DNA from: Urophycis tenuis
Lineage: Eukaryota; Chordata; Actinopteri; Gadiformes; Phycidae
Assembly (NCBI GenBank): GCA_036785325.1
Contig: JAXIVH010000098.1
Location: 196,001-260,000, forward strand
DNA length: 64,000 nucleotides
Direction of reading: 5' to 3'
Shown here: one piece after another, positions 18,503-30,283 of the stretch
Position numbering within the stretch: the stretch's first letter is position 1
Layout: each line of letters starts with the position of its first letter
Notes under the pieces: generated by a model
The model's database searches: none
Told to the model about the DNA's origin: nothing
The model's input: only the letters and a program-made list of their open reading frames with translations
Program-made: the position numbers and the translations under genes

Positions 18503-19790
18503 TCACAGCTTGTTCTTATGCCCATACAAGGCTATGCTGCTGAGGCTTCTTGGTAGGCCCAAGCACCTGCGAAAGAAGCCACTTACCTTACTCTCGAAGC
18601 CCTCAACGGTGGTTAGTGGGACATCGTAGACCAGTAGTGGCCAGAGGAGGCGTGGCAGGATGCCATGCTGATATATCCATGCTTTAAACTTACCTGGCAG
18701 CCCTGACTTATCCACTGCCACTAGCCAGGTTCCCAGTTCTCTGCTGGTCGCCTTGAGTGCTGCTTTGTCCCTCAGGGTGCCATCAAAGATCTTTCCCAGG
18801 CTCTTCACTGGCTCCTCTGAGACCGATGGAATCTGGACACCTCCCAGCGAGAAATTGTCTGTGACCTTCCCCTTCTTCACCATCAGGGAACGGGACTTAG
18901 CAGGCTTAAAGCCCATACGCCCCCAGTTGATGAGCCGCTCAAGGCCTTGGAGAACCCACCTAGAGCCTGGAACTGATGTTGTGGTAACTGTCACGTCATC
19001 CATAAACGATCTGATGGGAGGCTGCCGTACACCTGACTTAGTGAGCGGTCCTCTGCACTCCACCTCTGCTGACTTAACGAGCATGCTCATGGCCAAGGCA
19101 AACAAAATCACTGAGACTGTGCACCCAGTGATTATGCCCTTCTCCAGCCGATGTGATTCTGATGTTACTGTTCCCGAGGTGACTCTCAAACTGAAGCAGT
19201 TGTAATAGTCCAGTATGAGATCCCTGATCTTGCCTGGAACATGGTGCCGGTCAAGTGAGGTCTCCACCAGTTTGTGAGGAATTGACCTTTAGGCATTGGA
19301 CAGGTCAAGCTACAAAACCGCCAGGTCCCCACTGCATACTGGTACCTTTGAAATCCCCCCCTTCTGCACAGAGGTGTCGATGTATGCATTCTTCAGAAAG
19401 AACTCTGTCATACGTCAGGCAACAATGCTGAAAAACACCTTGCCCTCCACACTCAGGAGTGAGATGTTTCTAAACTGCTCGATGGTGCGTGAGTTCTCTT
19501 CGGAATCCATACGCCCTCTGCATGCCTCCACTGCTGAGCCACCTTCCCCCGCCTCCAGATGACCCTGAGGATCTTCCACAGTTGCTGCAAGAGGCATGCC
19601 TGGGGCACCTCTTGTAGACAACATATGGTACTCCACTGGGACCTGGAGCTGAGGTGGATCTAGCTGCTCTGACAATGTCCTCAACTTCTCTCAGGGTTGG
19701 CTCATTGGTGTTAAATGCTGAAATGGGTTCTGGTGGTGTTATCAGAAAGCCCTTGCGCTGTCGCTGTAAGTTGCCCTGAGGTACTTGTCA
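18503..19790 (-). pseudogene. R2-like LINE reverse transcriptase domain
   Basis: From the right on the minus strand: 'EEVDKYLRATYSDSAR', 'REVEDIVRAARSTSAPGPSG', a VYKRCPR motif, frameshifted 'LTPECGGQGVFQHC', then an intact 254-residue frame from 19,267. This has 'IPHKLVETSLDRHHVPGKI', 'RLEKGIITGCTVSVILFALA' and the catalytic 'RSFMDDVTVTTTSVPG' (FMDD rather than FADD, usual in this fish family as I recall it). Motif A lies just upstream with in-frame stops at 'DLSNA*'. Non-functional. Confidence 0.75.
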
Positions 19791-19821
19791 ACCTCTTCTT
19801 GAGAGCATTTAGGCGTTTAGG

Positions 19822-20151
19822 CTACCAAATAAAATAAGACGGTGCGCATCAACAAGTGACACGAGTGTCTCCATTTCTGTTTCTGAAAAATTCGGCTTCT
19901 TCTTTGCCGTTGGATGTTTCTCCATGTCGTAAAAGTTAGGGGCGAGACTTCTGAAGACGTGCTTTTATAGGGGCGTGTTACGTTAATTACGACTGATCTC
20001 AGCCGCCGTATTTATCAACACCAAGCTACTTCGTACGCTGGGATTGGTGTGATACGAAAGTTTCGTAAATCTCACGTGGGTCCTATCGTAAGATGAATCA
20101 TGCGTTTAGATTTGCGCTCATTTCTACGTTCGTTTGATAAATGAGGGCCAT
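19822..20151. mobile_element. MITE end with GGCCCTCATTTAT terminus
   Basis: The right end reads CGTTTGATAAATGAGGGCCA (to 20,150), the same terminus as the AT-flanked element at 27,066-27,879. It interrupts the R2-like LINE after 'QKLRTM'. The left border is uncertain, near 19,822 to 19,835. Interior words such as TTACGATACG-like sites are typical of the family. Confidence 0.55.
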
Positions 20152-20499
20152 TGTGCGCAACTTCTGGTCAGCATCTCCTCTGACTGTGGCTTCAAGAATC
20201 TGATCGACATCCGCATCGTACTGGCACCACTCCTTCACCATGTTGGCCAAAGGCCACTTGACCCGACGGTGTTCTGACTGCCTGACTTGGGGTAGGGCTT
20301 GTGGGGCGTGGAGGGTCTGGGCACTGTGGGGTGACTCCTCCTGCGTCTCATCAGGCACTGGTCCTGTGCGTTGCACCACTTGCCTCCCAGTCAAGCATCT
20401 CATCTTGGTCTGGTGGATCTTAAGACCATGCGGGTTTTCGCAGATTTTGCCACATATGCAAACTGCATTCATAATCATAATTCCGTTAGCTTGGGTCAA
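20098..20499 (-). pseudogene. R2-like LINE ORF, N-terminal zinc finger
   Basis: N-terminal part of LINE G. Residues about 12-35 carry the Cys/His pattern 'VCICGKICENPHGLKIHQTK' plus a following Cys, the DNA-binding finger of this group. Then come an acidic/Pro linker and 'RVKWPLANMVKEWCQYDADV'. The collinear protein stops at about residue 120 ('DADQKLRTM'), where the sequence passes into a MITE terminus (GGCCCTCATTTAT); the next recognisable LINE residues are near 19,790. About 130 codons are missing. Confidence 0.75.
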
Positions 20500-20851
20500 T
20501 ATGTGTCCGTCCTGTTGGGGTGCTCATCCTCCCCCCCTCTCAGCCACCCCCGGGGGTATGACTCTTCAGGGTTTTCCGTAGCTTATTTGTGGGTGCTCCC
20601 TCTCGGGGGCTGCAGTTTGGGGTGCTAGCCCTCCCTGCCCCGGTTGCTGTCTCTCCAGCTGTCTAACAATAACACACACCAATGATAAATCTCTGAAAGA
20701 CTAAATATCAGAATCAATTTTTCAAATGCTACAGATATCACTCCTATCGCTCTTTTATGAGCTGGTGTTGGGGCTTTCATGTATAAACATTAATATCTTA
20801 GGCTACAATTCTTAAAAGTAGTGAGTAAAGTCAATACTTACTTACTTTACC

Positions 20852-20879
20852 CGCTGCGCAGGTAAAAACCTGCGCAGCG
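20852..20879. repeat. GC-rich perfect hairpin, 12-bp arms
   Basis: CGCTGCGCAGGT, loop AAAA, ACCTGCGCAGCG. It stands out in AT-rich surroundings. On the minus strand it covers the end of an open stretch, 21,035-20,831, with a possible acceptor TTTGCAG, encoding 'QLQVGEAAAKQKNTEG' and 'PPPPNILGGLSCRHP'. That may be a transposon exon, but I cannot name it. Confidence 0.8.
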
Positions 20880-20880
20880 T

Positions 20881-21639
20881 TCCAAAAAAGAGAAATACAA
20901 CATTTTTTGAGGCAAAACGAGGGATGACGGCATGACAAGCCTCCAAGGATGTTTGGTGGTGGTGGCTCAGTTTTGCTGCATCCTTCAGTGTTCTTTTGTT
21001 TGGCAGCAGCTTCTCCAACTTGTAGTTGAAGTTGCTGCAAACAATAAAAAAAGATATTAGAAAACATTACAGTAAAAATACAGCAATGATCTCTGGTGCA
21101 TTTCTGAAAGTGCCTAACTATGTGTAAAGTTTACTGTTTTGACACTTAGCCTGTGTGGTGAAATACCTGCCAATGTTATTATTTTCAGGGTGGGTGATGG
21201 GGACCTCTGCTGGTGACTATTTAGGGGAAATGTATATTAAACCAAACCAAGAAACATGTTTTCTACGTTGATTTAATTTCCAGTGTTCATGAACGATGAT
21301 TAAAAAAACAGAAGGTGGCCGTTTAAAAGTTTTTGGATTAAAACGGAAAACTGAAAAAGTACTGTGTGTTTCATCTTCCATTTGTAAAGGCAAATGGACA
21401 AAGTTTTGGAAAAAAAACCCGAAAAAATATGTAATCCATGTGATTTGCGTTTTTCGTTATAGGCCTATATCAATAACATATTTTCCATAAGCACCTGGAC
21501 CAAGGTCCACACATCTAGTTTTGTGATTTTTTTTTATACACATGGTCAGCCAACTGGCAAACTCCCTCCATGCTGTCGCCCAAGACACTACAACGATTAA
21601 ATTAATCAGTAGGCAAATTAATGTATATATATGTATATA
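20881..21639. other. AT-rich interval, nothing recognised
   Basis: Apart from the doubtful exon noted at the hairpin, I see no coding homology. It contains scattered poly-A/poly-T. Confidence 0.4.
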
Positions 21640-21800
21640 ATATGTTTGATGGTTTGTTTTGTCCTGTTGTCTTCGTGGCTTGTTTGTCTTGTTGTCTTGA
21701 TGGTTTGTTTTGTCTTCTTGTATGTTTTCTGTCAGATTGTTATACTATATGCTATGGACCTTGTACTAGTGTCTGTGATAAATAAAGAATTGAATTGAAT
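21640..21800 (+). mobile_element. LINE 3' tail ending in (GAATT)n
   Basis: TTGTCTTGTTGTC-rich sequence, then TATGGACCTTGTACTAGTGTC and AATAAAGAATTGAATTGAAT. The polyadenylation-like signal followed by short tandem GAATT units is typical of L2/Rex-type LINE tails. No coding part is attached. Confidence 0.5.
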
Positions 21801-22623
21801 AATCTCACAATAAAGTGGGATGAATACAGTTTAAACATATAAAGCTAGTAAACTGGGTTAGTTTTACGTGTGAGATAATTGACGCATTAAGTACCGCACT
21901 TGCATCGTGCAACATGCAAGTACAATTAAGACTCACCAGAAATAACGACATGCATCTACTGGAAGTGCGCACAACCGCACTTGCGTGTTGTGCTGATAGG
22001 TGGTGGGAGAGATACGTCTGTCAAAAACACTACACATTTGAAGAGAAATCCTACATTAAAATAACTTATTTTAGTTTAGGTTTCTTCTCAAATAACAACG
22101 TATACTATAACTGCACCCTCTCATACGAATAATTCCTCATCTGAATTCCTATTATTTTAATCACCATATCCAAAAAAATCTTCGTATACGGAGAGGGCAC
22201 AATACAGTATATGTTCACAGCAACACGAGACATTATATGCAAGATGAGGTTCACACGTTTCCCCTTTCTCACATGGAGCATTCTGCCCATGAATCACCCA
22301 TTGCCTGCTCGTTTCCGAAAGCTTACGGAGATTCACCGAAAAGCGACCCAGCCCCTACTGTGGCCCATTGCCCCCTCCTCCCATCTACAGTCACTCTCCT
22401 CTCGGTTCCACTCTGAGGAAGGAGCCCCTGGTACGGCGATTTCATTCTACCTTACTCAAGATGGAGGTTTGCAGATAGCATGAATGATAACTATTTGTAC
22501 GCGTAGTCGTCCGCTTCCCTTTACAAGCGCTCTTCGGAAGACTAGATTGATTTGGACAGCTTGATAGTCTGGAAAGAACGGGCTTCTACTTGGGATTTTT
22601 AGCTCCTGTTCAGATTGGCAGCC
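21801..22623 (+). promoter_or_regulatory. Putative upstream/promoter region of the host gene
   Basis: No transposon ends or coding homology seen. The last 300 bp before the ATG at 22,624 are richer in GC and CpG than the surroundings and contain CTCAAGATGGAGGTTTGC, a YY1-like AAGATGG word at about 22,460. No TATA box at a sensible distance. Promoter assignment rests on position ahead of a plausible first coding exon. Confidence 0.35.
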
Positions 22624-22693
22624 ATGAGCTCAGGGGAAGGTGGAGACGAGACGTCAAAAGACGCTGCCGATATAGCGGCGTTCTTCAAAAATG
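22624..22693 (+). CDS. Probable first coding exon of an unidentified host gene
   Basis: ATG in a good context (GCAGCCATGAGC) opens a 70-nt exon encoding 'MSSGEGGDETSKDAADIAAF' and 'FKN', ending in phase 1 at a consensus donor AATG|GTAAGC. Local CpG density is high (GACGAGACGTC, GCCGATATAGCGGCG), as expected of a first exon. It joins in frame to an exon at 50,594 to give '..FFKNDGSLPKEPKGDVSSHI'. I do not recognise the protein; it is acidic at the N-terminus. The alternative is chance coding in a CpG-rich stretch. Confidence 0.5.
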
Positions 22694-23757
22694 GTAAGCT
22701 AAAAACGACTCGAATCAATCGAATAGATCCGAAGCGGAGCCGCTCCCGTCCGGCGACGCAGTGGACATTGTTCACATATGTGTTGACTTTTTTGTAGCAT
22801 TGGGGAGACTGGTGCTCGTGTTTTACAAGGAAACTGCACTTCATAGCCGTTATAGAGTGAAACAGAATGAATAACAATAGGTCTCATGGGTTGAGAAATT
22901 GGAAATTGTTGCAACGGCAAGTATATGCAGAGCCCTAAAATTAAAGGCCGTGCGATAAACAAGCAGGGGACGTTTGCCAGTAGCTAATAAGCTATCTGCT
23001 GACACTAGCGTCCCAGCAGCTAGCCTGAAAGCTAACGTCAAGTAACCAAAGCTAGACCACTAGCAAGCTAATGCTCGCCTGTAAGTGAGTTTGCAAAGAC
23101 GCCCTGCCAACCAATACACATTTGTTGGACTGACGAACTGCAGTGATCAGACACGTGTAATTAATTCTTACAGTTCGTTGTGTTTTGTTGATACTTTTCT
23201 TGGCTGTAAAAATTAGCACAATATCGCATGTAATGTAAACAATACATGGCGTGGCTGTGCGCTGTTCAGCACAGCTTGCCAGCGTTATTTAGGTCAAACT
23301 GTCTTTTCCGCCAGACACGCGACAAGCCATACAAACATACATACATACAAAAAGCCAAATAAACGCAGTTTGGTTACCTATTTATATATACGACCGAAAA
23401 AGTTCGCTCGCAATTCACTCAGTCGTGTGTCGTTTTATGTACTACTATATTGCTAACAATTGCTAACTAGGCCAGTTTGTCAGCGATATCTGGGGCACGC
23501 AGTCCTGACATAGGCCTTTACACTGATTTAACAGGCAGCCCTAAGACCCAGTGCAAACATTGTCGGAAAACGATGATACCCTTACCAAAATGACATACTC
23601 TACGTTTCGCCTTACTATTGCAGACTCTGCCACGCTTAACAGCAGTTTCTGTTACTGTCCCCAAAGTGTAGCTAGATGCGAGTATACAATAGCGACGGAG
23701 GATGATTAGAGTATGAAGCAATTCAAGCGTATTGCGGCATTGCTGACATATTGAAAT

Positions 23758-23813
23758 AAGAGATGTTAGGGTGTCATGTATGTATGTATGTATGTATGTA
23801 TGTATGTGTGTGT

Positions 23814-23852
<39 letters not shown>

Positions 23853-23869
23853 ACACCCTAACATCTCTT
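23758..23869. repeat. Palindromic compound microsatellite
   Basis: AAGAGATGTTAGGGTGT (23,758-23,774), then (ATGT)n(GT)n, switching at GTAC to (AC)n, then the exact complement ACACCCTAACATCTCTT (23,853-23,869). The whole is a near-perfect inverted repeat of about 112 bp. Confidence 0.9.
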
Positions 23870-24854
23870 GCCTGTTGTCCTACTAACCGGCATCTCGGTT
23901 TAAGCATATAGAGCATAGAGAGGAGTAAACACTGAGAGGGTATTGATATTCAGCCTCTGGCTCCTGCTGTTTGATCCGACATAATTAGCCACAGAGGCAA
24001 GTTCAGCTGGAGAGGAGGCTACAGTTTCAGGACCGCGTTTCTGGGACCCTAGTTTTTCGTGACTTTACCTTGGTAAACGCAAGCTTATTTTTCGTACGGC
24101 AGCAAAGCAATCTCATAAGTTAAGCAAGACTAATTGAATGAATTAATTGAATGAACGTGATGAAACAGAATACCTACCTAACCTAATGCCTAAACGGAAG
24201 ATATAAAAATGTACCTGGCCCAGTTTATAGTCACCAATTTTTCCATAAAGTCTGATGACACAGCCATTAAGTGTTGTAATGTTAAAAATGTTTTTGATTT
24301 CTTTGAAATGCGTAGGATGTTCTCATCAATGACTCTTTTTACTCTCTGCAGTAGAACTCGTTGGTGTGCCTTAACATATCAGGCCAATAATTTGAGGAAT
24401 ATCAAAATCGTTCTTGGTGTCATTTTCCAAACAAACAACCTTGTTGGTGTCATCCCTGATATGCTGAACTTGAATCTTGGATCAATAAGCATCGGCATTA
24501 TTGTGCAAGGTTAATACATTGTTGTTGTTGTGCACTGTAGTTAAATTGACAATGTAAAGTATGACCCCAATTTTTGCAGGGCAGGCGTTGCCGTGGAACT
24601 GGGGCTTATTATAGGACAGCTTTGGCTTGGTCTCCTCCTGAGAGCACTCAGTGATGCTGATGTCACAGTGGGCACAAAGGTGTTGATTGACAGGGCCTAT
24701 CCAAGTGTGTGTGTGTCTACCTGTATATGCTTTGTGTGCCCTATGTGTGCTGGCAGAGATTTGGTCTGAACAGTGACACTGAATACTGAAGTGTATTTCT
24801 GTAGTAATGGGCAATAGGCTGGTGCATAATCACACTGTTTTTTACACATTGCAG

Positions 24855-24882
24855 GATAATAATAATAATAATAATAATAATT
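24855..24882. repeat. (ATA)n microsatellite
   Basis: About nine ATA/TAA triplets, uninterrupted. Confidence 0.9.
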
Positions 24883-26792
24883 ACCCTGCATCCCATAGTA
24901 ATTGAATTCAATTAAACATTTTTGGTAGACTCCATTGAGTCAGCCTAAGAGAGGGAAGGGTGGGTGAAAAAAATAATATCCAGATATTTTCTGTAATTTT
25001 GGCAATGTCAATTTGATTATATTTGTCAATTTTCATAAAAATAATTCTTCTGGCATACAAAGTCACTTGGATCAACTACCCTAAAGAAAAATTAATTTGT
25101 TAATAAAAACAGCAAACAGACATCATAGGCTCACAAACTTCAAAGGAAAACTTCAACCTGGACCCTATTTTGCTATAATTTTTCATCAAAGGGACTTGTA
25201 AGGACAACAATTTTTGAAATTGGTCCATTTTTGAGCGAGAATGCTGCAGTTGTAATGCATGAATAACAGGGTGTATTGTAGTCCTTAGGGGCAGTAGTGC
25301 TGCATGAATGTATGTCCTCTAATACTGACAGGCTCAGATTATCGTTCTGCAAGAGTTAAGTTCTTATATGAAGACAACAGAGAGAAGCGTTAGGATTGTA
25401 ATGACAATAGGGAAATTTCCTGCAACAACTAGATTTCGGAGTGAGACTTCTCGTTGAGCAAGACTGGACACAATAAGAAACAGACTGGGATCAAGTGAAA
25501 AGTAAAGATTATTTTTTTATTTCTTTGTAGAATCATTTCCATAATGTGGCAAAAACAAGCACTTTTGGGGCCCGTCCACATGGAGAAGATTTTCGAGTGA
25601 AACCGCAAAGGTCTTTTGCGTTTAGGCCGACCGTAACAATGGATCCGGCGTTTTCGGTGCCTGAAAACGCACTTTTTTGAAACCAGGTGCCAGGGTGGAA
25701 AAGTCAAACGTTTCAGGTTTTGGGTTCGTGAGAACACCAGAAACGCTGGTGTCACGATGATGTCATCAGCCAGAGTCGGAGCGAAATAAATGTGGAGGAT
25801 ATGCCTTTAGAAATAAATAAATAATAAATATGGTTATTCATCTCCTTTTGGATTGGTCTCCATGAATTAACCATTTAATGGGCGGGTAAGTGAAATCACG
25901 CCGACCTAACATCACACAACATTGAATATATATTCCAAAATTGATAATTTATAGTCTATCCGATTTTCTAATCAGTGCAAACTAGTTTACACGTTGGGAC
26001 GCCAGTGTCCGTGAGAGGAAGATGTTGGATGATGAATTGACTGCCTGTGTTTGACTTAAGGCTGGATCGACTGTTGAGTGGTTTAGGTACAGTTAAAAAT
26101 ATGTCTGTAAAATTACAGTAAAATACTGGCAGCAGTTTCGCCAGTAAAGTACTGCTTTTTTACAGTATAGATACTGTAACTAGAAATACATTAGATTACT
26201 GTATATATTATTACAGCAGTTGATTGTATTATTACAGCAGTTAACTGTACCATTTACAGTAAAGTACTGGTAGCAAGCCAGCAAGATACTGTTTATGTAC
26301 AGTGCTTTTACTGTAACCTAAATCAATCCCAGTACAATACTGTTTCTGCAAATTACACCAGGTTATTGTATTACTATTGATGTACTGTGGAATTACAGTA
26401 GTATACCAGTTTCCAGCTTTTTGTTTATTTATAGTAATATTTATTTTGCCTTCTAGATTCTCTGCACAAAAACATTTAAGTTAATTTGACCTAGTCATTG
26501 ATATTAAAACACTGCTCCATTAGTAACAGCCCACACTCATTACAAACAACCAAAAGATAAGAACATTTAAAGGTTAATTTAATTTAACCCTGCCTTTAGA
26601 GGTTAAGGGTGTATGTGTTCGTGTGTCATGAATTACATCAAAGTAAAAACAATATTAAAAACAAATATGACACTATTATTATTATTGACATTAAAAAACA
26701 TTGACATTAAAATACTAATAAATTAATATATTTCATATAGGCTATTATTAACAAAACTGATTTGGTCAAAGTTGATCAGCAAAATGTGCATA

Positions 26793-29700
26793 TTAGATAT
26801 ATTTATATTTGAAGTCCATGAGTCCTTTCATAAGTGAGCAGACTCTAACATTGAAAGGTTCGGCTTTTTTCTGCACTTTTTTCCCAGTGAGCTTGCTTGA
26901 CACTGGCTTGTTTGCCTGGATCTTCGTGCCATGCTCCGGGTTGATCCCGACGAAACATCTAAAAAAAATACAAACAGAATAGCATGCCTTTTTTAACAAC
27001 ACAATGTGGAAGCTGTCTGACCTGACCTGAAATTTGTTTGGGGAGAGCATGGGGTGAAAACATATTGGCCCTCATTTATCATTGTAACGTAGAAACCAGT
27101 GCAGATCCAAGGGCAGAAATCATCGTACGACAGGGTTCATGTGGGATTCATGTAACGTTTGTATCTCGTCAATCTCAGCGTAAGAATGATCGGGCGTTGA
27201 TAAATGTGGTGTCTGAAAACAATCGTCATTTAAATATCACGCCCCTATATATTCTCGGTTTAGAGGCCTCGCCCCTTGAGTTTACGACATGTAATGTCAC
27301 GCGTAATACGACATGTAATACGCGTAATACGTCCAAAAAGAGAAACTTTTCTGACCTGAACGCTACCGTTCAAGTCTAATTGAACCAATTAGTTCTATTT
27401 TGACAGCAAACAAACCAAAATGTATCTGTGGCGGAGGTAAATCGCTCACTTCTAGCCATCAACAACACTTTTGATTAAACGAAAACCTGAAACGTGCATC
27501 ACATAATCAAAATGTTTCACTAAACATTGTGCATTGTCTGTTTCCTGTGTAGCCTACTCGCCAAACATAACTATTAACACTTAAAATTTTAGAGGCAAAG
27601 CGATGAATGAGGTCCTGTCTCCTTTGTATAGCCCCCAGTTAGGGCTGTGCTGGCCACAGCTCTCTAGTTCATCTGGCTGCATTTGAACATCAAATGGCAT
27701 CTTATATCCTTTGCAATATTGTGCAGAACCCCACAGGCCAAAATTATATCACAAACTTTTTTGATGTGAGATTTGATCATAGGCTCTGGTCATGTTGATA
27801 TTGGGAAAGGGCTAGCTTTGCGTAGAAATGACCGTACACCCACTTTTCAGTCGTACGTTCGTTTCATAAATGAGGGCCAATGCCTGAACAAGATATTGAT
27901 AAAATAAGATATGAGAGCTCCAGTAGCTCCAGTGGTGAAGTTGATAGTCCCTTAACCATAGAGAACCCAGCCATAACCATATTCACCTTTGAATAAACTC
28001 TAAAGTGGATGCAGCTTCTTCCTGGTACTCCAGATTGAAGACGTAGTAGCTTCCAAAGAGGACGCACAGCCCCGGCAGGAACGACAACCCTTCAAACATG
28101 ATCCGGCCTTCGATGGACACCATCCACTTGCTACTCGCGCCAGTTTTGGGATTATCTGAGCCTGAAAGCACAAAAGTAGTAAACATACCAAAGTGACATT
28201 AGCCAAAAAAAAATGTAATTACACGAAAATAGGATGTTCATCATAGGAGATAACCTTGGTAACCAGTGGTATACCAGAAAGCATGCAATTGTCATAACTT
28301 TCAATCTAACTTGCTCTTACCCAACCATGTCCTGCTCAAGGCACATCATTATAATACTTATTGTTAACAACACGTCTTTGTGAATCATCCTAAGAGAAAA
28401 GTTGTTACTTACCCATCATCAGTCTTGGACTGCTAGGCAAACAAAAGTTTGCCTCCAGGTCGGCAGCAGTTGCAGACATCACTTTTAGAATAAGAAATGT
28501 TGAATAATTGATGAAGTATTCATCCTACATTCAATTTAGCTACAAGTAGGCTACATCATGAGACAAACTAATAACTAATAAAATGTATCACATATTTCTC
28601 AAGATCAACAGTTAATAGTATGAAACACTCCTTTGACATTTAGCCTGTCAAATACGCACACCTGCATTAATGAAGAGGCCGGCCATCTGCTCTTTGAAGT
28701 GGGCCATCAACAAGAGTAGGATGCTTCTTGGGCTGCCATCTACACTGGCCAGAGCAGCCTTCTCTGCTTCATTTGTGGACTTTAGATTAAAGTAATCAAT
28801 TACATCCTTGCCATGTTCTTCAAATGCTGGCTCCATTTTTCGAACAATTGAGATATCGGTGAGCATTTTGAAATGCGCACACATGCTCCGTGTAGCAAAG
28901 AGGTATGGCCACTCTGATCTCAGCAGCTCAAGGGAGGGTGCTGGGATGACGTTAATCATTTTGCGTTGGAGATGGTATGTTGCAGTGAGACCTCTCTGCA
29001 CTTCAGTGCAATCCAAACCAAACATACCCTCACAGGAAAACAGCTCCAGCATCTTTTCTTTCCAATGTTCCAAGTTTTCCATGGTTTCCCCGGGGGGCAT
29101 CTCTGGCTGCCAACGTGTGCAGCCATAGCAGTCAGTTGGTCCTCGGGTTGGCATTGCCACATCTTTCTTGGTTCTATGTCTAGCCAGTGTATTGTTCCTA
29201 TTTACATGATCCACCCGGATCTTTATTTGAGTTAGTAGTGAAGAGTATCCGCCTCCGATCATCGTTTGTCCATCATCCAGTGTGTCCGCAAAAGAACGGG
29301 GGTACTGTTTGACTATAGCCTTCACAACCACGAGACACTGGCCTTTCGTTGGATTTGCATCATGTGTTCTCATGGTGTCAACAAGCATTTTTATCATCTG
29401 CCGTCTATCGGCTGGCGAGGGCCTCTTCCCATTCTCAATGGCATGAATCACACCGGGGGGCATCTTTTCCCATGACACCCGGAAAGTTTCAGGCCAGTCT
29501 CTCTGTGCAGCTGAGACTGAAGATGCTCCAAGAGGTGCAGATGCAGAGACGGACAAAAACGGGGGAGAATAAGGATAGGATGTGGATGTTGTTGGAGGAG
29601 GTGCGGATGGGTTGCTTGTGGGGAGAGGAGGTGTGCTCTCAGGACCTGCACATGAAAAGAAGTTAAATTAAAAGGACAGAAAACTTACAATAATCAAAAG

Positions 29701-30271
29701 CCTTTACCTAAGTTGGTATGTTGACAAATGCGATAAAGCAACTGGATTGCAGTAGCGATAGCAAAAGCAACTAACTGCAGGCAAAAGGTAACGAATCTTT
29801 GTATATCACGATATAGCCTAAAAACATTGCAAATATTATTTATAGGCCATATTGCCCAGCCCTACCACAAACTACATCCTCCAAAATGATCATACAGTTT
29901 AATCGCCAATCTCAAACTGTTTCAGCCTAAACTGAACATCAAGTTCTTGCTATTGGGAAGAGCATTTAGATTATAAGCAACAGATTACAAACAGATGCAG
30001 CACACCTAGGAGAGTGTACAGAATAACATGGCCTACCTGTATGTTTCCATTTCTCCAGGAGTTTCCTGCACTGAATTGGTCGAATGATGTATGCAATGTC
30101 CGCCTCTATGATGAATCTCAAATCTTGAATACTTTCTACTCCTGTTGTTTGAATTTTGGTGATTAATTGATTAAGTGTGTCCTCTGATAGCATTGGCAGA
30201 ATAGACAGGACAGCAGCTCTGAGGTCGGTGACATCAGACATCTTGAGCAGGGAAGGAATGGTGCAGTGCAA
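26793..30271 (-). CDS. SAMD3-like protein, five exons, intact
   Basis: Minus-strand model: exon 1 30,271-30,037; exon 2 29,645-28,662; exon 3 28,481-28,413; exon 4 28,161-27,987; exon 5 26,958-26,793. All introns are GT-AG, and phases 1,1,1,2 are consistent, giving about 542 residues (532 if the second Met at 30,241 is used). Exon 1 is a SAM-like helical domain ('LRAAVLSILPMLSEDTLNQL', 'ADIAYIIRPIQCRKLLEKWK'). Exon 2 has a Pro/Ser linker, then 'WPETFRVSWEKMPPG', 'IVKQYPRSFADTLDDG', 'VNRNNTLARHR', 'GPTDCYGCTRWQPEMPPGET' and 'SEWPYLFATRSMCAHFKMLT'. Exon 4 has 'LCVLFGSYYVFNLEYQEEA'. The exon 4/5 join gives 'FIQRCFVGINPEHGTK'. This is the fish SAMD3-like family, of unknown molecular role. It has no stop or frameshift despite lying inside a transposon. 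A MITE (27,066-27,879) sits in the last intron. Confidence 0.8.
27066..27879. mobile_element. AT-flanked MITE with TGGCCCTCATTTAT ends
   Basis: Left TGGCCCTCATTTATC and right ATAAATGAGGGCCA are inverted repeats. The dinucleotide AT flanks both sides (27,064-27,065 and 27,880-27,881). A 2-bp AT target fits ISL2EU-type elements. It lies in the last intron of the SAMD3-like gene and has no coding capacity. The same terminus occurs at 20,150. Confidence 0.7.
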
Positions 30272-30283
30272 TTAGTGACAGAC

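Larger units (their letters stand above)
13190..20660 (-). mobile_element. R2-like LINE with restriction-type endonuclease (LINE G)
   Basis: Minus-strand non-LTR element in natural order from the right: a C-rich leader (about 20,500-20,660), an N-terminal Cys/His finger (20,098-20,499), RT (about 18,500-19,790), a thumb and CCHC knuckle (17,793-18,500) and a PD-(D/E)xK endonuclease (13,348-13,784). The 3' untranslated region, rich in GATCACCCC/GGTTACATC words, runs to about 13,190. The ORF is split by a 4,023-bp TTAA-flanked element at 13,789-17,811 and by a MITE end near 20,150. A restriction-like endonuclease C-terminal to RT is diagnostic for the R2/NeSL-type group. It carries stops and frameshifts. 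Confidence 0.8.
22694..25133. other. Intronic-looking interval
   Basis: No gene recognised. It contains repeated GCTAGC/GCTAAC words (22,980-23,080), the palindromic microsatellite at 23,758-23,869 and a short (TAA)n at 24,855-24,882. Confidence 0.5.
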
